In this document: piece after piece, positions 31,941 through 38,059 of the stretch
Numbering within the stretch: the stretch's first letter is position 1
Layout of the letters: each line of letters begins with the position of its first letter
Source of the DNA: a virus
Virus record (IMG/VR): IMGVR_UViG_3300046010_009690
Coordinates: 1 to 54,719 of that record
Length of the DNA: 54,719 nucleotides
Direction: 5' to 3' (one strand)
The notes under the pieces: generated by a model
Database searches by the model: none
Told to the model about the DNA's origin: nothing
The model's input: the letters and a program-made list of their open reading frames with translations, nothing else
Program-made: the position numbers and the translations under genes

Positions 31941-32350
31941 TTCGCCCCCCTCATGCGGTTCCCGAGGTTCATCCGCTGCATACCGATATTGAGGTGGCCA
32001 TACTTGGCGCGGAGCGTCCGGACGGGCTCCCCGAGCGCCTTCGCTGCAATCTGGTACATTTCCTTGACGTCAGTGCCACGAAGCTGCTGCGCGACCTTAT
32101 CATTGATGTCGATCGTGCGGTTGCCGTGAACGGTTAGACCGAGCCCGCGGACGTACTTGCTCATGTTGGGCTCGAGGATGCCGTGCTTCTGCTCGGATTT
32201 CAGCTTACGGCCGGTCATCACCGAGTAGGTGGTCTCGCAATTACCACAGTGCATCGACTCACCACGAACGAGCGGCCCGACGCGATTCGACCCGCAGTGC
32301 GGGCATTCCTTCTTGTAGTCAATCTTCTTGGTTACATTCAGCTTTGCCAT
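31937..32350 (-). CDS. Zinc-ribbon protein
   Basis: This 137-aa protein has CPHCGSNRVGPLVRGESMHC, then GNCETTYSV, two CxxC knuckles of a zinc ribbon. A helical basic C-terminal half follows (KALGEPVRTLRAKYGHLN). It may bind nucleic acid or modulate host transcription early in infection, by analogy with small phage zinc-ribbon proteins. It lies in the leftward operon. Confidence 0.65.
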   Translation of the reverse strand: MAKLNVTKKIDYKKECPHCGSNRVGPLVRGESMHCGNCETTYSVMTGRKLKSEQKHGILEPNMSKYVRGLGLTVHGNRTIDINDKVAQQLRGTDVKEMYQIAAKALGEPVRTLRAKYGHLNIGMQRMNLGNRMRGAK

Positions 32351-32516
32351 AATCTATCTCCTTCAGAAATGTAGCTACCCATCTATCAAATTCCCCGAGA
32401 TCCGTGAATCGCCTGATGTAGCGCAGATTCATCGAATCTCGGACTACGATCACCTTGGCTCCACCGCGAAGCGTTACCAAGGTGATCTTGTAGCCATCAA
32501 TATACCAATCGGTCAC
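32319..32516 (-). CDS. Small hypothetical protein
   Basis: This 65-aa protein, WYIDGYKITLVTLRGGAKVI followed by NLRYIRRFTDLGEFDRWVAT, has an alternating beta then helix pattern. It overlaps the zinc-ribbon gene by 32 bases and the upstream gene by ATGA. Function unknown. Confidence 0.55.
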   Translation of the reverse strand: MTDWYIDGYKITLVTLRGGAKVIVVRDSMNLRYIRRFTDLGEFDRWVATFLKEIDYGKAECNQED

Positions 32517-32695
32517 TTGAACGCGGCCATCAACGCATCGCTGAGGGCTTTCATACCATCCGTAGACTCCGAGTAATTGCGCTCAGCGTAAGCTTCGGCA
32601 ACAGACTTAGAAAAGAAGCCACCTTCCACGACTTTACCATCGACCACGATGTCATAGCCGCGAGATTGTTTGTTCTTCACGATTTTGTACGTCAT
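32513..32695 (-). CDS. Small hypothetical protein
   Basis: This 60-aa protein begins YKIVKNKQSRGYDIVVDGKV, then FFSKSVAEAYAERNYS, a beta-hairpin plus helix layout frequent in small phage early proteins. The stop overlaps the next start. Function unknown. Confidence 0.6.
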   Translation of the reverse strand: MTYKIVKNKQSRGYDIVVDGKVVEGGFFSKSVAEAYAERNYSESTDGMKALSDALMAAFK

Positions 32696-32697
32696 GA

Positions 32698-32931
32698 TTA
32701 GATCTCCTCTGCGCGGGCTCCTTCGCGCAAAGCGTCAATGCGCGGCATCATGTCAAACGCTTCAGCAACGGCGGTAGCGAGCTCGCGAGCTGCGAGAGAT
32801 TCGCCACAATCCATGACAAATTGCAGCCTCATCGCCGCATCATTCAGCGCGTTGCCGTTGTTGCTCGAGGCCTTCGCTCTGCCGATGAGATTGATGGCTT
32901 CGGTGACGGCTTTCGTTTCGTAATAATTCAT
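32698..32931 (-). CDS. Small helical protein
   Basis: This 77-aa Ala-rich protein (TEAINLIGRAKASSNNGNAL, then RLQFVMDCGESLAARELATA) looks fully helical. It is the first gene after its own conserved promoter at 32967-32995. Function unknown. Confidence 0.6.
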   Translation of the reverse strand: MNYYETKAVTEAINLIGRAKASSNNGNALNDAAMRLQFVMDCGESLAARELATAVAEAFDMMPRIDALREGARAEEI

Positions 32932-32966
32932 GTTAAATCCTCTATAAGCTATAAATCGACGGAGAA

Positions 32967-32995
32967 ATTACATCACACCTTGAAGGCTTACACAA
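32967..32995 (-). promoter_or_regulatory. Leftward promoter, conserved leader type
   Basis: On the minus strand: TTGTGT (32995-32990), a 17-bp spacer (ends CAAGGTGTGA) and TGTAAT (32972-32967). It is followed by TTTATAGCTTATAGAGG, a variant of the shared leader. The whole block aligns with the promoters at 33.3 kb. Confidence 0.7.
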
Positions 32996-33238
32996 TTATA
33001 TGCCACGTCGCACGATCGCGAAAAGATCGGTCTTGTAAGCAGCAGCCGGGAGACTGCAACCCTCGAGACGCTCCCACTTGTTCCAACGACCCTCACGCTC
33101 GGTAAGGAACCGAATCACCGGATTCACCCACTGACGACGCCACAACGTGCCGACGTCATTGATCGCATACTGAATCTTGAGCGGACGGCCAGTGATCGTG
33201 CAGATGCGCTCGTAGACGGGAACTTTGATGCCTTTCAT
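32996..33238 (-). CDS. Small hypothetical protein
   Basis: This 80-aa protein begins MKGIKVPVYERICTITGRPL and includes WRRQWVNPVIRFLTEREGRW. ATG at 33238 follows GCGAGG of the conserved leader; a longer frame would read through that leader and is rejected. It is the first leftward gene from the divergent hub. Function unknown. Confidence 0.65.
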   Translation of the reverse strand: MKGIKVPVYERICTITGRPLKIQYAINDVGTLWRRQWVNPVIRFLTEREGRWNKWERLEGCSLPAAAYKTDLFAIVRRGI

Positions 33239-33268
33239 TTCATGTACCTCGCTATAAACTATGAAGAA

Positions 33269-33297
33269 ATTGTACCACACCTTGAGACGCCGCGCAA
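33269..33297 (-). promoter_or_regulatory. Leftward promoter of the divergent hub
   Basis: On the minus strand: TTGCGC (33297-33292), a 17-bp spacer ending AGGTGTGG, TACAAT (33274-33269), then TAGTTTATAGCGAGG. This is nearly the same block as the rightward promoter 50 bases away. Confidence 0.8.
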
Positions 33298-33345
33298 TTA
33301 TCCCCTCCCTTGAATATGGCTTGAAGGCTCCTTGAAGGGAGATAA
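33298..33345. promoter_or_regulatory. Operator-like repeats between divergent promoters
   Basis: An imperfect inverted repeat, ATTATCCCCTCCCTTGAA against TTGAAGGGAGATAATT, lies exactly between the two -35 boxes. Three TTGAA copies sit in the centre. Placement suits a regulator that controls both promoters. Confidence 0.6.
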
Positions 33346-33374
33346 TTGTGCGGCTCCTCGAGCTGTGGTTTAAT
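33346..33374 (+). promoter_or_regulatory. Rightward promoter of the divergent hub
   Basis: TTGTGC (33346-33351), a 17-bp spacer ending AGCTGTGG, TTTAAT (33369-33374), then TAGTTTATAGCGAGG containing the ribosome binding site for the gene at 33402. Confidence 0.8.
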
Positions 33375-33401
33375 TCGTCTATAGTTTATAGCGAGGTAGT
33401 T

Positions 33402-33575
33402 ATGAAGACATCATACCGAACGATCAAGAGCGCGAACCGAGCCGGGTTCTACCGTATTTGTCGCATCGTCGAGCCCGGTACGGGCCGATACACCACGGCC
33501 ACGTACGAGACCGTCGTCGATCGCGCCACCGCCGAACGCTTCGCGAAGAAGCACGGCTTGTCGATGCCGCAGTAA
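33402..33575 (+). CDS. Small basic protein
   Basis: This 57-aa protein (SYRTIKSANRAGFYRICRIV, then TATYETVVDRATAERFAKKH) is basic with a beta-beta-helix look. It is the first rightward gene of the hub with a GCGAGG site. Function unknown; early expression is likely. Confidence 0.65.
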   Translation: MKTSYRTIKSANRAGFYRICRIVEPGTGRYTTATYETVVDRATAERFAKKHGLSMPQ

Positions 33576-33581
33576 TTTCGC

Positions 33582-33597
33582 CATAGTTTATAGCGAG
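33582..33597 (+). promoter_or_regulatory. Leader element copy without clear -35
   Basis: ATAGTTTATAGCGAGG precedes the ATG at 33604 and matches the leader of the hub promoters. A weak AGTAAT lies upstream but no -35 at 17 bp is seen. It may act only in the RNA, as ribosome binding site or stability element. Confidence 0.6.
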
Positions 33598-33603
33598 GTA
33601 ATT

Positions 33604-33822
33604 ATGGAACGTGGTACCCGATTCGAAGTCCATCTTGTTTATTCTGATGGCGCGTTTTTGACCAGCAACACCACGACGCCATTTAAGCTCGTGCGATCGT
33701 GCGCGGAGGATTGCTGGAGTGTTCGTGACCTCGAGGACAACACCCGCTGGGTGTTTGGCACACTCGAGGAGGCGATCGAATGGATCACGTGGAACAGTGA
33801 TGATGTGAACGATACCGTTTAA
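33604..33822 (+). CDS. Small hypothetical protein
   Basis: This 72-aa protein has RGTRFEVHLVYSDGAFLTSN and EDNTRWVFGTLEEAIEWITW. The layout is beta-rich then one helix, as in many small phage accessory proteins. It follows the leader element. Function unknown. Confidence 0.65.
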   Translation: MERGTRFEVHLVYSDGAFLTSNTTTPFKLVRSCAEDCWSVRDLEDNTRWVFGTLEEAIEWITWNSDDVNDTV

Positions 33823-33847
33823 TTGATAGCCAATAGGAGTATTGATC

Positions 33848-34072
33848 ATGGGTAATTTCGTGTCGATCGACGAAGCGGTGACGTTTTTCTTTGCCCGTGG
33901 GTTTGCGTGCATCCATTACATGGGCGAAGGACGCATCATGCATAAGTATGATCGGTTCTTGGACGAGAACGAGTTCATCCACGTGCGGCCGATGTACGAG
34001 GAGGGGGTGGTCGCTTACGAGATCACCGGCGACCAACTGCAGGATATGCTCGAGCGGAGGATGGCGGCATGA
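33848..34072 (+). CDS. Small hypothetical protein
   Basis: This 74-aa protein, GNFVSIDEAVTFFFARGFAC followed by HKYDRFLDENEFIHVRPMYE, starts at ATG 33848, eight bases after AGGAG. Its stop overlaps the start of the tiny membrane protein. Function unknown. Confidence 0.6.
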   Translation: MGNFVSIDEAVTFFFARGFACIHYMGEGRIMHKYDRFLDENEFIHVRPMYEEGVVAYEITGDQLQDMLERRMAA

Positions 34073-34158
34073 CCGAACTGTGGACGCTCTTTTGGCTCTG
34101 GACGGGTATCGGAGCTATGGCCGCGATATGTGCGATATTTTATCCGGAGGAGTGGTGA
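34069..34158 (+). CDS. Tiny single-pass membrane protein
   Basis: This 29-aa frame reads TELWTLFWLWTGIGAMAAIC, then AIFYPEEW. Its core is one uninterrupted hydrophobic segment. The ATG overlaps the upstream stop (ATGA) and CGGAGG lies in front. A small membrane protein made early could alter the host envelope or block superinfection; that is inference. Confidence 0.55.
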   Translation: MTELWTLFWLWTGIGAMAAICAIFYPEEW

Positions 34159-34620
34159 TGTAGCATCTACAGAAAATTAGATGCTACACGGGAGCGTAGC
34201 GTAAACGCAACAATGTAGCGCGGATGCAACACAAAATGTTTGGTGTGGGTAAATCACCGACGACCATCCTGCGGTCATTGTAGCGGCTAATATGGGTTTT
34301 GTAGTCATTGTGTAGCATAGGGGGGTGCTACACACGAACTATATTTCTCATATCGGTGGGAACCGTACAAAAAAAGGGCGATATACTATAGTGTGGCATT
34401 GTAGCGGGGGGGATATAGTATCTTGTGTTATCCCTAGGTATATATTTATATGCTTCTACCCCTATAGTATATCCCCTTTTTATTTGTGGAGGGGGTATGG
34501 ATGTGCGAACAGGGTATAGTATCCCCCCGCTACATGCTACAAATGTGTTCTCTACACGGTCGGGAACGTTTCGAGTGCGTGTAGCGGTTGTGATATCATG
34601 CCCGCTACAAATGCTACACC
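34159..34620. promoter_or_regulatory. Non-coding region B: TGTAGC hexamer cluster
   Basis: No convincing gene is seen in 34159-34706. Twelve TGTAGC sites in either orientation start at 34159, 34183, 34214, 34279, 34311, 34327, 34400, 34529, 34536, 34580, 34604 and 34613. AT-rich blocks and the paired arm of the long inverted repeat lie inside. Related GGGAACG motifs occur near 34355 and 34557. A hairpin GCCTGT/ACAGGC follows near 34635. An origin, partition or transcription control role is inferred from likeness to region A. Confidence 0.55.
34376..34500 (-). repeat. Inverted repeat arm in region B, paired with region A
   Basis: The reverse complement matches 15225-15350 with small gaps, including the exact 24-bp block at 34458-34481. 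A partial second copy of the GATATACTATAG core lies in direct orientation at 34379-34390, so region B holds both orientations. Confidence 0.8.
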
Positions 34621-34706
34621 GGACTGAAGCCGGGTGCCTGTAATTGCTTCACAGGCCAGCCAATGTTATCATCACTGCATCCGGGCAGTCAAGTACTTTA
34701 AGCGAT

Positions 34707-35465
34707 ATGCCGTCGAATGAATCAAAGCGTACCATCCTGAAGAAGAAGGCTGGTGGACAAAAGAACGTCATTGACGGCAAAATGCCTCCTCCACGTCAAC
34801 GCGGAATCCTAGACGTGGACCCCCGCCCCCTGCACGGCATGGGTGATGTAGCAATGGCTGCACTCGAGCAAGTGCTCGGTTTTACATTCGATGAGATGCG
34901 GGCCAAGTACGTAGAGTCCATCGGCGGTGAACATACGATTCGCAGCTTCACGACCGATAAGGTTCGTGGTGACACTCCCGAGGAGAAGGTCGCGAGAGTC
35001 GTCGCTGATATGATGCGATTTCTCGCTGAATTCAAGCAAACGAAGGACGTGATTAAAGCTTACAATATCGACGGGCTTTCCCGTGCACGTGCTATGGAAT
35101 GGAAGTCGCGTCATCGGTGGTTTAGTGATTTATGGGACCAAATCAATGAAGAGCGTTTTGACGCCGCGGAGCGTGCGCTGTTCGATCGCTCTGTGCACGG
35201 CGTTGAAGAGCCGATCGTTGCGAATGGCCAGATTGTAGGTGCGAAGACCAAGTATTCAGACGATCTTTTGAAGTTCCTGCTCGCTGGTAACCGGGCTACG
35301 ATCTATCGCAAGGCTGAGGAGAAAATCCGGCAGCAGATCGACGTCGAGATGAAGGTGAAGGGCGGGCTCGGGATCGAAGGCCTGGACCTCAAGAAGCTCT
35401 CGACAGCGGAGCTCGATCAATTGCAAGCGCTCCTCGACAAGGCGCAGGAGAAGGTAGATGGCTAG
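34707..35465 (+). CDS. Terminase small subunit-like protein
   Basis: This 252-aa protein has a basic disordered N-terminus (SKRTILKKKAGGQKNVIDGK). A helical core follows (TKDVIKAYNIDGLSRARAME, FSDLWDQINEERFDAAERAL), and it ends in a coiled coil (LDLKKLSTAELDQLQALLDK). Helical DNA-binding and oligomerising organisation plus its position before the large terminase support the call. ATG at 34707 is chosen because the upstream frame lies in region B. Its end overlaps the next gene. Confidence 0.6.
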   Translation: MPSNESKRTILKKKAGGQKNVIDGKMPPPRQRGILDVDPRPLHGMGDVAMAALEQVLGFTFDEMRAKYVESIGGEHTIRSFTTDKVRGDTPEEKVARVVADMMRFLAEFKQTKDVIKAYNIDGLSRARAMEWKSRHRWFSDLWDQINEERFDAAERALFDRSVHGVEEPIVANGQIVGAKTKYSDDLLKFLLAGNRATIYRKAEEKIRQQIDVEMKVKGGLGIEGLDLKKLSTAELDQLQALLDKAQEKVDG

Positions 35466-36468
35466 GGGTGGGATTAAGCCGCCGAAACCGCGGCCGGTAA
35501 AGGAAGCAACGCTGACCGATGTGAGCGATTTGTTTAAGCCCGAGGTGTACGATCGTCTCGGGCCGATCGGCACGATGAACATGCTCCAGACTTTGACCAC
35601 TGCGGCCAAGATCCCCGAGGTCACGAACGTTCCGGCGTTGATTGATGAGCCTGTGCTTCCTGCTCTTGCCGGTGAGCCAGCTGCGCAAAAGAAGGTTCAA
35701 CGTCGTGTGTCTGAGGCTAAGACCGGGCTCGAGTCACCGAAGCGCCGCGAAATCTTGAAGGCGGCGCGTGATGTGGCCGGTGCCACGCTTGTACCGATCC
35801 CGACGTCTGCGAAGGACGTTCTAATCAACGAAGTGGTGAAGCCCGCGGCAAAGGCAGCGATTCCTGATGCTTCCATTCAGGCCGCGATCGCATCGTTCCT
35901 TAAGCCAAAATTAAAGCCTGTACAGCTCGAGCGTATTGGCCGCAAGAATTTCGAGCGGACCATGGAAACCGGTGAGGATGAATTCGATCCGATTTCACCG
36001 GCTGATATATCGCGTCACTCCGGGATCCCTATCGAGGACGTCAACGATTTCCTCGGTCGCAATAAGCTCGACCCTGGGCTCGTGCTTTCTGACGTCGCTC
36101 GAGATTTGTATAATTATAAAGGCTATGAAGACGAGATTTTTGACACACTCGATCTTGATGATGTAGTCAACCGGGGTGGGCCTAACCCGTTCGAGCAAGC
36201 GATTGAGGAATACCTCAAGCAGAACCCTAAGGCTGATTTGTCTAATTATAGTGACGACGACATTCAAGGGATCGCCGCGCTAGCTAATGACTACATTTTC
36301 GAGAATACGCACGGTCCTCAATTAAAAGAATTATCCATGTTGGTCGGCGATAAAGAGGCCAAGACCGTCAGAGACGCAGTTCGCCGTCGTTACGACGATT
36401 ATGCGGGCAGTCTTTACGAAGGATTCGGTGAGCGAGTGGTCGATTATATCGAAGAGTATATTAGATAA
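35458..36468 (+). CDS. Hypothetical protein in the packaging region
   Basis: This 336-aa protein has a Pro/Lys-rich N-terminus (RGGIKPPKPRPVKEATLTDV). A region with ISPADISRHSGIPIEDVNDF that resembles a DNA-binding helix pair comes next, then an acidic C-terminal half. It lies between the two terminase genes and overlaps both. A packaging or head-assembly role is likely, but no family is recognised. Confidence 0.6.
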   Translation: MARGGIKPPKPRPVKEATLTDVSDLFKPEVYDRLGPIGTMNMLQTLTTAAKIPEVTNVPALIDEPVLPALAGEPAAQKKVQRRVSEAKTGLESPKRREILKAARDVAGATLVPIPTSAKDVLINEVVKPAAKAAIPDASIQAAIASFLKPKLKPVQLERIGRKNFERTMETGEDEFDPISPADISRHSGIPIEDVNDFLGRNKLDPGLVLSDVARDLYNYKGYEDEIFDTLDLDDVVNRGGPNPFEQAIEEYLKQNPKADLSNYSDDDIQGIAALANDYIFENTHGPQLKELSMLVGDKEAKTVRDAVRRRYDDYAGSLYEGFGERVVDYIEEYIR

Positions 36469-38024
36469 TGATCGATCGCGAAGTCCTGCGCAACGCGCTG
36501 AAGTTAGAGCGCGAAAGGCGGGCAGCAACAGAATCACTCTACGAGTTCACGAAACAGGCTTGGCACGTAGTCGAGCCGGGTGTGCAGTTCGTTGATGGCT
36601 GGCACATTCGCGTCATATGCGAGCATCTTGAGGCGGTGACGCGTGGCGAGATCCGCAAGCTCCTGATCAACATACCGCCGCGGCATGCTAAGTCGACCAT
36701 CGTCTCGGTCATGTGGCCGTGTTGGGAATGGGTGACCCGGCCGCATGAGAAGTACCTGTGTGCATCGTACTCGGGCATTTTGTCGACCCGCGATAACGTG
36801 AAGGCGCGTCGCCTGATCCAGTCACCTTGGTATCAGGAGCGCTGGGGCGATGTGTACGAGCTGGCGGGCGATCAGAACCAGAAGACGCGGTTCGAGAACG
36901 ACAAGACCGGCTACCGCATCGCGTCCTCGGTCGGTGGTACGGCAACCGGTGAAGGTGGCTCGAGGCTCATCCTCGACGATCCGCATGGTGCGCAGGACGC
37001 ACAATCGGATGTGCTGCGTGAGTCGGCCCTTGAATGGTTCGACATGGTGTGGTCGACCCGTCTCAACGACCCGCGGCGCGATGCGATGGTGACGATTATG
37101 CAGCGTCTGCACGAGAAGGACGTCTCCGGGCGCGTTCTCGAGTTAGGTGGCTGGGATCACCTGTGCTTGCCCGCCGAGTACGACGGAGAGCTTCGGAAGA
37201 CGTCGCTCGGGGTGTACGACCCGCGTACTAAGACGGGTGAACTGCTTTGGCCCGACCGTTTCGGTGAAAAAGAGCTGCGGACGCTCAAGACGCAGCTCGG
37301 TGAGTACGGTGTCTCGGGTCAGCTGCAACAGTCGCCGACCCCAGCGGGCGGTGGCATTCTCAAGATCGACTGGTTCGAGCTTTGGCCCGCGGACAAGCCG
37401 TTGCCGCCGATGGAGTACATTGTGCAGTCGTACGATACCGCGTTCACCGAGCGTACGACCGGTGACCCCACTGCGTGCACGGTGTGGGGTGTGTTTCGCT
37501 TGAATTCGGCTTATCGTGTGATGCTCCTTGACGCGTGGTCCGAACATCTCGAGTATCCGGATCTTCGGGCGCGTGTCATACGCGATTGGGCATCGAAGTA
37601 TGCGGGTGACGAGAAGGATGTGGCGAATAAGGCAAGGTCGCCTGACACCGTGCTCATTGAGCAGAAAGGTTCGGGCCAGAGTCTTTTGCAAGATCTCGGT
37701 CGCGCACGGGTGCCGATCGTACCGTACAATCCAGGCCATATCGACAAGGTAGCGCGAGCCCACACGGTGTCACCGCTGATCGAGGCAGGGCTAGTGTACG
37801 TACCCGAGAGCAAGAAGACTCCGGAGCGCTGGGCTTCGTGGGCGGACGGATTCATGAAGCAAGCGTCGCGGTTCCCGAACGACGAGCACGACGATTTTGT
37901 GGACACGATGACGCAAGCGTTGCGGTATTTGCATGACAAGCGGTTCCTCACTTTGAGTGCGTCGAACAGGTTCGAAGATACCCCGCCACCCAAGCTTAAG
38001 AAGCAGAATCCTTATGCAGCGTGA
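36468..38024 (+). CDS. terL: Terminase large subunit
   Basis: This 518-aa packaging motor has an ATPase Walker A INIPPRHAKSTIVS (70-77 core) and Walker B RLILDDPHG (166-174). LEWFDMVWSTRLND and MVTIMQRLHEKDVSG follow, as typical of this terminase group. The nuclease domain shows IVQSYDTAFTERT with a catalytic Asp, and later VLIEQKGSGQSL and DEHDDFVDTMTQAL. Length is normal. It overlaps the upstream gene by TAATG. Confidence 0.92.
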   Translation: MIDREVLRNALKLERERRAATESLYEFTKQAWHVVEPGVQFVDGWHIRVICEHLEAVTRGEIRKLLINIPPRHAKSTIVSVMWPCWEWVTRPHEKYLCASYSGILSTRDNVKARRLIQSPWYQERWGDVYELAGDQNQKTRFENDKTGYRIASSVGGTATGEGGSRLILDDPHGAQDAQSDVLRESALEWFDMVWSTRLNDPRRDAMVTIMQRLHEKDVSGRVLELGGWDHLCLPAEYDGELRKTSLGVYDPRTKTGELLWPDRFGEKELRTLKTQLGEYGVSGQLQQSPTPAGGGILKIDWFELWPADKPLPPMEYIVQSYDTAFTERTTGDPTACTVWGVFRLNSAYRVMLLDAWSEHLEYPDLRARVIRDWASKYAGDEKDVANKARSPDTVLIEQKGSGQSLLQDLGRARVPIVPYNPGHIDKVARAHTVSPLIEAGLVYVPESKKTPERWASWADGFMKQASRFPNDEHDDFVDTMTQALRYLHDKRFLTLSASNRFEDTPPPKLKKQNPYAA

Positions 38025-38040
38025 AGCTCGGGTGTATAAT
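38012..38040 (+). promoter_or_regulatory. Promoter before the PcfJ-like gene
   Basis: TTATGC (38012-38017), a 17-bp spacer and TATAAT (38035-38040), within the end of terL. The next ATG at 38060 has GGGAGG in front. The -35 is weak. Confidence 0.5.
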
Positions 38041-38059
38041 CGCGCACGGGAGGTTCCCC

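Noticed and set aside
34325-34643. Two short rightward frames in region B
   Set aside because: They run through the TGTAGC sites and the inverted repeat, with no start signal or recognisable composition.
34615-34700. tRNA gene
   Set aside because: Small hairpins (CCGGACTGAAGCCGG, GCCTGT/ACAGGC) are present, but no cloverleaf, T-arm or acceptor stem could be formed.
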